A stretch of 64,000 bases of DNA from the NCBI GenBank assembly GCA_016280595.1, contig JAEEHB010000060.1, positions 1-64,000 on the forward strand, written 5' to 3'. The DNA is from Clostridiaceae bacterium. GTDB taxonomy: Bacteria > Bacillota > Clostridia > Oscillospirales > Acutalibacteraceae. The first letter of the stretch is position 1. The number at the start of each line of letters is the position of its first letter. The translations under genes were made by a program, and so were the position numbers. The notes under the pieces are model-generated. The model saw only the letters and a program-made list of their open reading frames with translations, was not told the origin of the DNA and made no database searches. Positions 26,477 to 34,998 of the stretch are shown here, piece after piece.

Positions 26477-27739
26477 TTATCCTGCGTTTTCGGCGCTGTG
26501 GATTACGAGGGGCTCGTCACCGTCGTTTACGCAGGCGGCGTTTATGATAACCTTCTGCGCGCCGGCGTCGGAGGGCGTGTCATACATAGCGCCCATGAGC
26601 GTCTGCTCAACTATCGAGCGCAGACCTCTTGCGCCTGTCTTCTTTTCAACGGCCTTTTCCGCGATTGCTTCAAGCGCTCCGTTTTCAAACTCAAGTTCCA
26701 CGCCGTCAAGGCGGAAGAGTTCGGTGTACTGCTTGATTATCGCGTTCTTGGGCTCGGTGAGTATTTTTACAAGAGCGTCTTTGTCAAGGTCTTTGAGCGT
26801 GGTTATAACGGGCAGTCTGCCTACAAGTTCGGGTATAAGGCCGAATCTTACAACATCCTGCTGTACGACCTTGCTTATCAGGTTTGCCTTCTCAAATTCC
26901 TTCTTACTCTTGACATCCGCCTCAAAGCCGACTGCTGAGCCGGACATACGCTTCTCAATTATCTGCTCTATGCCGTCAAAAGCGCCGCCGCAGATGAAGA
27001 GAATGTTGGTGGTGTCTATCTGTATAAATTCCTGCTGGGGGTGCTTTCTGCCGCCCTGCGGAGGCACATTGGCAACGGTGCCTTCCACTATTTTGAGCAG
27101 CGCCTGCTGCACGCCTTCGCCGCTTACATCCCTTGTGATTGAGGGATTTTCGCTCTTGCGCGCAATCTTGTCAAGCTCGTCAATGTAGATAATGCCGCGC
27201 TCTGCGCGCTCAATATCATAGTCGGCGGCCTGTATAAGGCGCAGAAGGATGTTTTCAACGTCTTCGCCCACATAGCCCGCCTCGGTGAGGGTGGTGGCGT
27301 CCGTGATGGCAAAGGGCACGTCGAGTATCCTCGCGAGCGTCTGTGCGAGCATAGTCTTACCTACACCCGTGGGGCCAAGCAGCAGCACATTGGACTTCTG
27401 AATTTCAACGTCCGTCGCCTTCATCGCCATAATGCGCTTATAGTGGTTGTAAACGGCAACGCTCAGCGTAATCTTCGCTTCGTCCTGCCCGATTACATAC
27501 TCGTCAAGCTGTGCCTTTATTTCATGAGGCTTCGGCAGGGAGTCAAAGTCTTTTACTTTGCCTGCGCCGGAGTTTTTGTCATAAAACTCCTCGCCCAGAA
27601 TGCTGTTGCACAGGGCTATGCATTCATCGCAGATATATACGCCGTCGCCTTCAATGAGTTTATTGACCTGGCTCTGACTTTTATGGCAGAAAGAGCAGGA
27701 GTGATTCTGAGTATAACGCTTATCGTCATCTCTCGGCAT
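26477..27739 (-). CDS. clpX: ATP-dependent Clp protease ATP-binding subunit ClpX
   Basis: ClpX (420 aa) is the hexameric AAA+ unfoldase that feeds substrates to ClpP. The N-terminal C4 zinc finger (CSFC...CDECIALC, residues 15-41), Walker [13 protein letters not shown] near residue 122, Walker [10 protein letters not shown], the pore loop GYVGED and the ClpP-contacting IGF-like region are recognisable. It follows clpP by 14 bases on the minus strand and ends at a strong terminator, completing the tig-clpP-clpX arrangement. Confidence 0.97.
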   Translation of the reverse strand: MPRDDDKRYTQNHSCSFCHKSQSQVNKLIEGDGVYICDECIALCNSILGEEFYDKNSGAGKVKDFDSLPKPHEIKAQLDEYVIGQDEAKITLSVAVYNHYKRIMAMKATDVEIQKSNVLLLGPTGVGKTMLAQTLARILDVPFAITDATTLTEAGYVGEDVENILLRLIQAADYDIERAERGIIYIDELDKIARKSENPSITRDVSGEGVQQALLKIVEGTVANVPPQGGRKHPQQEFIQIDTTNILFICGGAFDGIEQIIEKRMSGSAVGFEADVKSKKEFEKANLISKVVQQDVVRFGLIPELVGRLPVITTLKDLDKDALVKILTEPKNAIIKQYTELFRLDGVELEFENGALEAIAEKAVEKKTGARGLRSIVEQTLMGAMYDTPSDAGAQKVIINAACVNDGDEPLVIHSAENAG

Positions 27740-27753
27740 AGGGGAAATCTCCT

Positions 27754-28335
27754 TTATCTGTGTGCAATAACTTTGTCAACCAGTCCGTATTCTTTTGCCT
27801 CTTCGGCTGTAAGCCAGTTGTCTCTGTCCGTATCAAGGGCAATCTCGTCAAGCGATTTGCCTGTGTTTGCGGCGAGGATGGCATTGAGTTTCTCTTTGGT
27901 CCTCTGAATGTGAGCGGCGGCAATCTGCATATCGGTCGCCTGACCCTGCATTCCGCCCATGGGCTGGTGAATCATAATCTCGCTGTTGGGCAGGGCATAT
28001 CTCTTGCCCTTGGTACCGCTTGAAAGCAGGAAGGCTCCCATTGAAGCCGCCATACCCATGCAGATGGTGGAAACATCGCATTTGATGTACTGAATGGTGT
28101 CATAGATAGCCATACCTGCGGTTACCGAGCCGCCGGGGCTGTTGATATAAAGGCTGATATCCTTGTCGGGGTCCTGGCTCTCAAGGTAGAGAAGCTGGGC
28201 AACCACAAGGCTCGCGGTCGCATCGTTTACTTCGTCTGAAAGGACAATGATTCTGTCATTGAGCAGCCTTGAAAAAATATCATAGGAGCGCTCACCGCGG
28301 TTGGTCTGCTCTACTACATAGGGAATAGGTAACAT
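27754..28335 (-). CDS. clpP: ATP-dependent Clp protease proteolytic subunit ClpP
   Basis: The serine protease ring subunit (193 aa) with the catalytic Ser in [10 protein letters not shown], His in IMIHQPMGG and Asp in the DTDRDNW region. The start [10 protein letters not shown] at 28335 was preferred to the track's 28353 since AGAGG precedes it at normal spacing and it matches the family N-terminus, which is critical for ClpX docking. It lies 47 bases after tig and 14 before clpX. Confidence 0.96.
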   Translation of the reverse strand: MLPIPYVVEQTNRGERSYDIFSRLLNDRIIVLSDEVNDATASLVVAQLLYLESQDPDKDISLYINSPGGSVTAGMAIYDTIQYIKCDVSTICMGMAASMGAFLLSSGTKGKRYALPNSEIMIHQPMGGMQGQATDMQIAAAHIQRTKEKLNAILAANTGKSLDEIALDTDRDNWLTAEEAKEYGLVDKVIAHR

Positions 28336-28382
28336 TTTACTGCCTCTTTTCATTTAGTTATTGCGGTAAATCCCCTTAAGGA

Positions 28383-29705
28383 TTATTCCGCGTCTTCGTC
28401 TTTCTTTTCTTCTGCTTTTGCTTCGGGTGCTTTTGCTACAGCGGAGTCAATAACGAGTTTTGCCGCCTGCTGAATCTTAAGCTGGTTTGCGATAACGTCG
28501 GAAGCAACGATTTCCTTGATTTTTTCAACATCAAGGTCATAGTTTTCAGCCATCTTCTTATATTCTTCTTCAATCGCCTCGTCGTCGATGGTGATATTTT
28601 CGAGTTCGGCAATCTTTTCAACCGCAAGTTCGTATTTAACTTCGTTTACGGCTCTCTCGCGCATATTTGCCTTGAAGGTGTCAAGGTCCATGCCCATATA
28701 CATGAGATAGGTCTCAAAGTCGAGGCCCTGCTGTGAAACTCTGTTTGCAAACTGCTGAACGCTCTCCTGAGCCTTGTTGTCATACATAACTTCGGGAATT
28801 TCGCCTTCGACATTGTCGCACAGAACGGCGATAACGGCATCCTCAAAGTCGCGCTGAGCATGCTCCTCTTTGTGAGCAAGCAGGTCGGCTTTTACGCCCT
28901 CTCTCATTTCGGCTACGGTGTCGTAATCCTGGTCCTTGGCAAACTCGTCATCAAGTTCGGGCAGCTGCTTAACCTTGATTTCCTTGAGTTTGATTTTGAA
29001 AACGGCGTCTTTGGAAGCGAGTTCTTCGGCATAGTTTTCGGGGAAGGTCACATTGATGTCAAACTCTTCGCCGATGCTGTGGCCGATAATCTGCTCCTCA
29101 AAGCCGGGTATGAACTGACCGCTGCCGATGGTGAGGTTGTAGTTTTCGCCTTTTCCGCCTTCAAAGGCTACTCCGTCAACAAAGCCTTCAAAGTCGATTA
29201 CGGTGATGTCACCGTCCTGAACCGCTCTGTCATCAACATCAACGATTCTGGAGCCTCTGTCAAGCATAAAGTCGATTTCTCTGTCGATATCTTCTTCGCT
29301 TACGCTCACTTCAGCCTTCTCCGCCTCAAGACCCTTGTATGCCTTCACGGTGATTTCGGGTTTCACGGTTACCTTAACGGTGAAATTCGCGCCCTGCTCA
29401 ACGTCCATATACTTGATATCAAGGTCTTTGGGCTGGTCAACGGGAGTGATGTCCGCTTCTTTATATGCGTTTTCAATCTCTTCGGGGAATATCGCTTCAA
29501 GAGCATCCTCATAGAAGAAATCTTTGCCGTAAAGTCTCTCTATCATCTGCCTGGGTGCTTTGCCCTTGCGGAAGCCGGGAATCTGGATGGACTTTCTGTT
29601 TTTCAGATATGATTTCTGAACAGCGGCCGCGAAATCCTCGGCAGAGACGGAAATCTCGATTGTGTAAATGTTGGTGTCGGTTTTGTTTGCTGAAACTAAA
29701 CTCAT
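28383..29705 (-). CDS. tig: Trigger factor
   Basis: Ribosome-bound chaperone and peptidyl-prolyl isomerase (440 aa). The ribosome-binding signature appears as PGFRKGKAPRQMIE near residue 43, the FKBP-type domain covers about 150-235 (IDFEGFVDGVAFEGGKGENY, GSGQFIPGFEEQIIG), and the C-terminal arms follow, ending in an acidic low-complexity tail (AEEKKDEDAE). CGGAGGAAA precedes the ATG. It is the third gene of the minus-strand run starting at thrC. Confidence 0.96.
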   Translation of the reverse strand: MSLVSANKTDTNIYTIEISVSAEDFAAAVQKSYLKNRKSIQIPGFRKGKAPRQMIERLYGKDFFYEDALEAIFPEEIENAYKEADITPVDQPKDLDIKYMDVEQGANFTVKVTVKPEITVKAYKGLEAEKAEVSVSEEDIDREIDFMLDRGSRIVDVDDRAVQDGDITVIDFEGFVDGVAFEGGKGENYNLTIGSGQFIPGFEEQIIGHSIGEEFDINVTFPENYAEELASKDAVFKIKLKEIKVKQLPELDDEFAKDQDYDTVAEMREGVKADLLAHKEEHAQRDFEDAVIAVLCDNVEGEIPEVMYDNKAQESVQQFANRVSQQGLDFETYLMYMGMDLDTFKANMRERAVNEVKYELAVEKIAELENITIDDEAIEEEYKKMAENYDLDVEKIKEIVASDVIANQLKIQQAAKLVIDSAVAKAPEAKAEEKKDEDAE

Positions 29706-29724
29706 TATTGTTTCCTCCGGTTAG

Positions 29725-30441
29725 TTAATTTACTTGATTGTCTGTGCCTGATTCGGGCACATAAGCGGGTATGAATCCGAGGTAATCCCCGGAAATCAGG
29801 CGAAAATCAATCCCGTCCTCATTCACGCCCGTGTAGGCGGTGAGGTGCGAATAGGAGTGAAGATGCCCGTAATAGCATCGCTTTATGCCTTCGTCCGTAA
29901 GCACGGAATATATGTCATCGCATCTGCGTTCTTTTGTGAGAGGGGGATAGTGCAGAAACACAACGGGCTCAAGCCCCGTCTGCTTTGCGGCGGCTATGCT
30001 TGCCCTCAGGCGGCCCGCCTCGCGCAGGATGATTTTTTTATCCTCATCCTTTTCCGCGTCGAAAAACCAGCCTCTGGTGCCGCATATTGCTATTGAGCCG
30101 CATTCGTAAGCGTTGTTGTGCAGTATGTTGAGCGTATCAAGCGAATGCTGCTTAAAGAAATCGTCCGCCTTTTTCTTTGTGGACCACCAGTAATCGTGGT
30201 TGCCCTTCATCAGAATCTTTCTGCCGGGCAGTGAGTTGAGAAATCTGAAATCCTCTAGCCCGTCTTCCATATTCATACACCAGGAAACATCGCCCGGGAT
30301 TACCACCGTATCCTCCGGTTTCACGAGCGCGCGCCAGTTTTTCTCGAGCCGGATTTCATAGTCGTCCCAGCCGGAAAACACATTCATCGTTTTGCCCGTG
30401 GAGAAGGAGAGGTGAGTGTCCGCAATTACATAAAGTGACAT
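29725..30441 (-). CDS. Cytoplasmic metallophosphoesterase (YkuE/YfcE-like)
   Basis: A 238-aa calcineurin-like phosphoesterase with motifs VIADTHLS, IPGDVSWCMN, LMKGNHDYWW, VFLHYPPLTKE and CYYGHLHSYSH. No signal peptide is present, so it acts in the cytosol; the substrate is unknown. It lies 11 bases after thrC and 19 before tig, so it is embedded in the protein-quality-control operon, probably by co-transcription rather than function. Confidence 0.88.
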   Translation of the reverse strand: MSLYVIADTHLSFSTGKTMNVFSGWDDYEIRLEKNWRALVKPEDTVVIPGDVSWCMNMEDGLEDFRFLNSLPGRKILMKGNHDYWWSTKKKADDFFKQHSLDTLNILHNNAYECGSIAICGTRGWFFDAEKDEDKKIILREAGRLRASIAAAKQTGLEPVVFLHYPPLTKERRCDDIYSVLTDEGIKRCYYGHLHSYSHLTAYTGVNEDGIDFRLISGDYLGFIPAYVPESGTDNQVN

Positions 30442-30452
30442 TTTTCGTTTCC

Positions 30453-31937
30453 TTAAATATCAATCATGCCGAGCACGACTTTTTCCATTTCGGATTTCTC
30501 ACAGCAGCCTGAAAATCTGATTTTCTTATCCTTGAGGCCCGCGAGGGGAGCGGGGCACTCAAGAGAAGTGATTTCGGCGAGTCTGTCAACCATTTCAAAT
30601 TCGTCAAGGCCCTGCTGTCTGCCGTCAATCGCCTCAAGCACGGCGGCGCTGAATTTGAAGGGACTTGCCGTTGCCGCGATTACCGTGGGCGTGCAGTCGC
30701 CTGTGGCGGCGCGGTAGTTATTGTAAACAGTAACGGCAACTGCGGTGTGAGTGTCGCACAGGTAGCCTCTTTCTCTGAAATTCTCCGCTATGGTGCGCTT
30801 TGTGGCTTCATCGTCGCAGTATCCGGCGGCAAACACCTCTTTGATTTTAGCGAGAGTTTCGCCGTCAACCGTATATTTGCCTTCGCTTGCAAGCAGAGAC
30901 ATCCACTCTTTCACTTTTTCGCTGCCGGCTATTGAGTAAAGCAGACGCTCGAGGTTTGATGAAATAAGGATATCCATGGAAGGGGAGATGGTGGTGTAAA
31001 ACTGCCTGTTTCTGTTGTAAACTCCCGTAGTGAGAAACTCGGTGAGCACAGAATTGCTGTTGGAAGCGCAGATGAGTTTCGCGACCGGCAGACCCATTCC
31101 CCTTGCGTAATATGCGGCAAGAATGTTGCCGAAGTTGCCCGTGGGCACGGTGATGTTTATCTTATCGCCGCACTTGATACTGCCGTCTTTTACGAGGTCG
31201 CAGTAGGCGGAGAAGTAATATACTATCTGCGGAGCGAGCCTGCCCCAGTTGATGGAGTTGGCGGATGAAAACGCCTTGCCGTGCGAGCGGAGAATATCAC
31301 CGATTCTTTTATCGGTAAAGATTTTCTTTACTCCGTTTTGAGCATCGTCAAAGTTGCCTCTGATTGCGCTCACGGCAACGTTGCCGCCCTCCTGGGTGCA
31401 CATCTGCAGTTTCTGCATCGCGCTCACGCCGTCGCTCGGGTAAAAGACGAGAATTCTTGTGTTTTCAACGTCTTTGAAGCCCTCGAGAGCCGCTTTGCCG
31501 GTGTCGCCTGAAGTTGCAACGAGTATAACCGTCTCAACGCCCTGTGCCACTTTGCTGTTTGCAACGGTCAGCAGGCGCGGGAGAATCTGCAGCGCCATAT
31601 CCTTGAACGCGCAGGTCGGACCTTTGAAAAGTTCCAGAATGTATACTCCGTCGCTCAGCTTTGCAACGGGGGCGATTCTTTTATCCGAAAAGCCCGTTTC
31701 ATAAGCGCCTCTTACGCAGGAATCAAGTTCTTCGGGGGTGAAATCGGTGAGAAATCTGCCGAGTATGTCTTTCGCTCTTTCTATATATCCTTTTTCTGAA
31801 AGCGCCGCGATTTCATCGAGCGTTACCGAAGGAATGCTCTCGGGCACGAAAAGCCCGCCGTCAGCGGATATGCCCTCGGAAATCGCCTTTGAAGCGCTGA
31901 CTTTTACGGAAGGATCTCTGGTGCTGATATAGTTCAT
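30453..31937 (-). CDS. thrC: Threonine synthase
   Basis: PLP enzyme (494 aa) converting O-phospho-L-homoserine to threonine. The N-terminus MNYISTRDPSVKVSASKAI matches the family, and the PLP lysine lies in LFKGPTCAFKDMALQ. Other family segments are ILVATSGDTGKAALEGF, TGNFGNILAAYYA and FKFSAAVLEAI. The start was moved to ATG 31937 (AGAAGGTGA upstream) from the track's 32009, which precedes or overlaps the promoter. First gene of the operon with a phosphoesterase, tig, clpP and clpX. Confidence 0.95.
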   Translation of the reverse strand: MNYISTRDPSVKVSASKAISEGISADGGLFVPESIPSVTLDEIAALSEKGYIERAKDILGRFLTDFTPEELDSCVRGAYETGFSDKRIAPVAKLSDGVYILELFKGPTCAFKDMALQILPRLLTVANSKVAQGVETVILVATSGDTGKAALEGFKDVENTRILVFYPSDGVSAMQKLQMCTQEGGNVAVSAIRGNFDDAQNGVKKIFTDKRIGDILRSHGKAFSSANSINWGRLAPQIVYYFSAYCDLVKDGSIKCGDKINITVPTGNFGNILAAYYARGMGLPVAKLICASNSNSVLTEFLTTGVYNRNRQFYTTISPSMDILISSNLERLLYSIAGSEKVKEWMSLLASEGKYTVDGETLAKIKEVFAAGYCDDEATKRTIAENFRERGYLCDTHTAVAVTVYNNYRAATGDCTPTVIAATASPFKFSAAVLEAIDGRQQGLDEFEMVDRLAEITSLECPAPLAGLKDKKIRFSGCCEKSEMEKVVLGMIDI

Positions 31938-31965
31938 AAAGTCACCTTCTTGCATAAATCGGTTT

Positions 31966-31994
31966 ATTATATCACGCCCGCATATATTTGTAAA
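31966..31994 (-). promoter_or_regulatory. Promoter for thrC-tig-clpP-clpX
   Basis: On the minus strand TTTACA and TATAAT are 17 bases apart, about 30 bases before the thrC ATG. It is divergent from the alpha-galactosidase promoter; no CIRCE or CtsR-like repeat was seen here. Confidence 0.7.
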
Positions 31995-32017
31995 GAAAAA
32001 AGATAACAAAAAACAAC

Positions 32018-32046
32018 TTGTAAATGAGGCTGTGATGTATTATTAT
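32018..32046 (+). promoter_or_regulatory. Promoter for alpha-galactosidase
   Basis: TTGTAA and TATTAT with a 17-base spacer lie 50 bases before the ATG, divergent from the thrC promoter. Confidence 0.5.
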
Positions 32047-32095
32047 TGACTATAAGGGCGGCAATATGCCTCACCCGGAATAAGGAGGAAATACA

Positions 32096-34273
32096 ATGCC
32101 TGTTTTTTTCGATGAAGAAAAAAAGATTTTCAAACTTGACACAGCCGGCTCGAGTTATATTTTTGAAATTTACGAGCAGGGCTACCTTGTTCACCTTTAC
32201 TACGGCGCAAAGATACCCGACAGCAACGTGACATCCTTTGTTGACAGAGGCTTTTTCGCCTCCGAATGTCCCGTGAATATCAATATCGACAACCCCCGCT
32301 TTTCCCCCGATGTTTCACCGTTTGAGTTCCCGGGCGAAGGCTCGGGCGATTTCAGGTCGTCCGCAATCGCCGTGAGAAACGAAGAGGGCAACAACGTAAC
32401 GGATATGCGCTATGTTTCCCATAAGATTTACCCCGGCAAGCCCGCGATTGAAGGCCTGCCCGCCCTGTTTGTAAATGATGAGAGCGAGGCGCAGACTCTT
32501 GAGGTGCTTGTGCGCGACAGTGTCACGGGCGTTGAGGCGGTGCTTTTCTACACCGTGTTTGAAAAATACAGCGCGATGACCAGAAGCGTGAAGGTCATCA
32601 ATCCTACCGCCAAAACCGTGCGCATCGAAAGAATCATGAGCTGCTGCGTTGATTTTGCCACGCACGATTACGATATGATTACCCTCTACGGCAAGTGGCT
32701 CAAGGAAAGAAGCCTTGAGAGAGCGCCGCTCACCCACATAAAGCAGGGCGTAGCGAGCAAGAGAGGCTCGTCAAGCCATCATCACAATCCCTTTGCCGCC
32801 ATTGTCGATCACGACTGCAACGAGGATTACGGCAGCGCCTACGGTTTTAACTTCGTTTACAGCGGCAACTTCGTCTTTGAGGCGGAGATTGACCCGTTTG
32901 CGGGCACACGCGCCGTGATGGGCATAAATCCGGAGGGCTTCGAGTGGACTCTCGAAAGCGGAGAATCATTCAGCGCGCCCGAAGTGGTTATGGTTTACTC
33001 GGATGCGGGTCTGGGCAAAATGAGCCGCACCTTCCACCGCCTTTATACCGATAACCTCATAAGAGGCAAATGGGCTCATATAAAACGCCCATTGCTCATA
33101 AACAACTGGGAAGCCACCGGTATGGATTTCACGGGTGACAAACTCGTCACCTTCGCCGAAAGGGCAAAGGAACTCGGCATAGATATGCTCGTTATGGACG
33201 ACGGCTGGTTCGGCAGACGCGACGACGACACGAGTTCACTCGGCGACTGGATTGTAAATGAAGAAAAACTCGGCGGTCCACTCAACAAATTCATTGAGAG
33301 AATCAACGCTCTCGGCATTAAATTCGGCATCTGGTTTGAGCCCGAGATGGTCTCGCGTGACAGCGACCTTTACCGCGCGCACCCCGACTGGTGCATTCAC
33401 GTGCCCCGCAGGGAAAAGAGCATCGCCAGAATGCAGTACGTACTTGATTTCGGCAGAAAAGAAGTGCGCGATTACATCTATTCGCTTATGTACGGCATCC
33501 TCTCCGCAAACAAGATTGACTATGTCAAATGGGATTTCAACCGCTATCTCTCCGAGGCGGGCTCGGCGGGCCTTCCCGCAGACAGGCAGAAGGAAACCTT
33601 CCACCGCTTCGTGCTCGGCACTTATGATATACTCAACCGCCTTACAACCGATTTCCCCGATATTCTGCTTGAGGGCTGCGCGAGCGGCGGCGGCAGATTT
33701 GATCCCGGTATGCTCTATTATTCCCCGCAGATATGGTGTAGCGACGATACCGACCCGATTGAGCGCCTGAGCATCCAGTTCGGCACCTCGCTCTGCTATC
33801 CCGCCTCCGCAATGGGCGCCCACGTTTCAGCCAGCAGGCGCGCGTGCCTTGAAACAAAAGGAAATATCGCCCTCTGGGGCACCTTCGGCTACGAGCTTGA
33901 CCCCAACACCTTCACCGAAGAGGACAGGGAAACAGTTAAACTTCAGGTCAATGAATACCATAAGTATTACGATGTGATTCATTCGGGCGATTTATACCGC
34001 CTGATTACCCCCGATAAGAACGATTTCAGGGCCGCGTGGATGTTTGTCTCGCGCAATAAAGAGGCGGCTCTGGTCACAAGCGTTGTTATGAGGACTCCCG
34101 AGGACCGCGCCTTCTTCCTGAAACTCAAAGGTCTCGATCCGGATAAGTATTATGTGGAGGACGAGAGCGGAGAGGCCTATTCGGGCGCGCTGCTTATGAA
34201 CGCCGGTCTCTGCCTCAATAATTACGGCAACGCGGACGGTGACTCGTTCAAGATTTATCTGCGCGCTTTGTAA
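32096..34273 (+). CDS. aga: GH36 alpha-galactosidase
   Basis: A 725-aa intracellular GH36 enzyme that removes terminal alpha-1,6-galactose from raffinose, stachyose, melibiose or galactomannan fragments. It has the N-terminal beta-supersandwich, then the catalytic barrel with MLVMDDGWFGRRDDD, KFGIWFEPEMVS, the nucleophile Asp in YVKWDFNR and the acid/base Asp in IWCSDDTDPIER, followed by a small C-terminal domain. AAGGAGG precedes the ATG; no signal peptide. No transporter or regulator adjoins it. A 10-bp hairpin (TTTGTAAAGT/ACTTTACAAA) spans the stop codon. Confidence 0.95.
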   Translation: MPVFFDEEKKIFKLDTAGSSYIFEIYEQGYLVHLYYGAKIPDSNVTSFVDRGFFASECPVNINIDNPRFSPDVSPFEFPGEGSGDFRSSAIAVRNEEGNNVTDMRYVSHKIYPGKPAIEGLPALFVNDESEAQTLEVLVRDSVTGVEAVLFYTVFEKYSAMTRSVKVINPTAKTVRIERIMSCCVDFATHDYDMITLYGKWLKERSLERAPLTHIKQGVASKRGSSSHHHNPFAAIVDHDCNEDYGSAYGFNFVYSGNFVFEAEIDPFAGTRAVMGINPEGFEWTLESGESFSAPEVVMVYSDAGLGKMSRTFHRLYTDNLIRGKWAHIKRPLLINNWEATGMDFTGDKLVTFAERAKELGIDMLVMDDGWFGRRDDDTSSLGDWIVNEEKLGGPLNKFIERINALGIKFGIWFEPEMVSRDSDLYRAHPDWCIHVPRREKSIARMQYVLDFGRKEVRDYIYSLMYGILSANKIDYVKWDFNRYLSEAGSAGLPADRQKETFHRFVLGTYDILNRLTTDFPDILLEGCASGGGRFDPGMLYYSPQIWCSDDTDPIERLSIQFGTSLCYPASAMGAHVSASRRACLETKGNIALWGTFGYELDPNTFTEEDRETVKLQVNEYHKYYDVIHSGDLYRLITPDKNDFRAAWMFVSRNKEAALVTSVVMRTPEDRAFFLKLKGLDPDKYYVEDESGEAYSGALLMNAGLCLNNYGNADGDSFKIYLRAL

Positions 34274-34292
34274 AGTAAAACAACTTTACAAA
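34267..34292 (+). terminator. AU-rich hairpin overlapping the aga stop codon
   Basis: TTTGTAAAGT pairs perfectly with ACTTTACAAA around AAAACA, and the TAA stop is within the left arm. It lacks a T-run, so its role in termination is doubtful. Confidence 0.4.
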
Positions 34293-34352
34293 ATACGCAA
34301 AAATGTCCGTTTTTCACAGAAATCTTATATAATAAAAGAAAATTCAGCGCAT

Positions 34353-34400
34353 AAAACCCGCTGCTTGTAATGTGATAATGCTTTACAAACGGCGGGCTTT
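34353..34400 (+). terminator. Long imperfect hairpin downstream of aga
   Basis: AAAACCCGCTGCTTGTAA pairs with TTTACAAACGGCGGGCTTT-type sequence over about 18 bp with two mismatches and is followed by CTGTTTGCT. It is the best candidate aga terminator. The rest of 34401-34731 is AT-rich and shows no gene. Confidence 0.5.
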
Positions 34401-34731
34401 CTGTTTGCTCTGAGCGGGTTTCCGCAACCTCCGGCACTCTGAAACAGGACCCGGAATTCGTCCGCAATATTCTTTAATGGCAAAATAAGCGTTGGAAATG
34501 ACACGATTTGCCACTTCTGAGGAAGTTTTGCGGCGAAAATGCCGGGCACGGAAACTGCATTGTGTATTTCGCCGAATTTATTTGTGAAATTATTACAAAT
34601 TTTAATGTAAAGCAAAAAACTTTTACATATTTATCAAGGCTTTGTCAGACCTGAAGCAGCAGAAAAATTAACAAATTCGGGCGCCGAAAATTAGAAAAAT
34701 TTACAAAAATTTATTTGCCTATATATATATG

Positions 34732-34761
34732 TTGACAGCGGCGCTTTATATTAGTTATAAT
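34732..34761 (+). promoter_or_regulatory. Strong promoter for the first giant secreted protein
   Basis: Perfect TTGACA (34732-34737) and TATAAT (34756-34761) are separated by 18 bases. Transcription from about 34768 gives a leader of roughly 230 bases. Confidence 0.75.
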
Positions 34762-34775
34762 TCTCTTGAACATAA

Positions 34776-34955
34776 AGCGCACAGAGGGGGTAGTGCCCCC
34801 AAAAGCACTCAAGCCTCAGCGCAAAAGGTGTTCTTAATGGATTGACAGCGTGTCGTTTCAGCCGGTTTCCCGGCGGACGGCGTTGGCGAAGGCACAAAGG
34901 GAGGTCAGTCGCGGCGCGTGTCCGGGCGCACGGTTCCGGGCATGGTCAATCCGGA
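34776..34955 (+). ncRNA. Structured 5' leader, possible unrecognised riboswitch or stability element
   Basis: Two domains are visible. In the first, GGGGG (34786) pairs with CCCCC (34796) while loop bases AGTG can pair with CACT (34806), an H-type pseudoknot closed by GCGC/GCGC. In the second, GGATTGAC (34839-34846) is the exact complement of GTCAATCC (34945-34952) and encloses about 100 bases with further GC stems such as GCCGG-TTTC-CCGGC. No known riboswitch consensus fits. ACAGGAGG and the ATG follow 30-45 bases later. Confidence 0.45.
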
Positions 34956-34998
34956 GCAACCTTAATGTATCTTAACCCGACAGGAGGTAAAAACCAGA

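Noticed and set aside
26138-26938. ORFs on the plus strand over 26138-26938 and 26364-27188
   Set aside because: They run through repeat sequence and the antisense of clpX; compositions are shadow-like and no ribosome site fits.
34776-34830. c-di-GMP-I riboswitch (GCGCACAGAGGG...)
   Set aside because: The start resembles CGCACAGGG but the GGGACGCAAAGCC and tetraloop-receptor parts do not follow; the helices seen pair differently.
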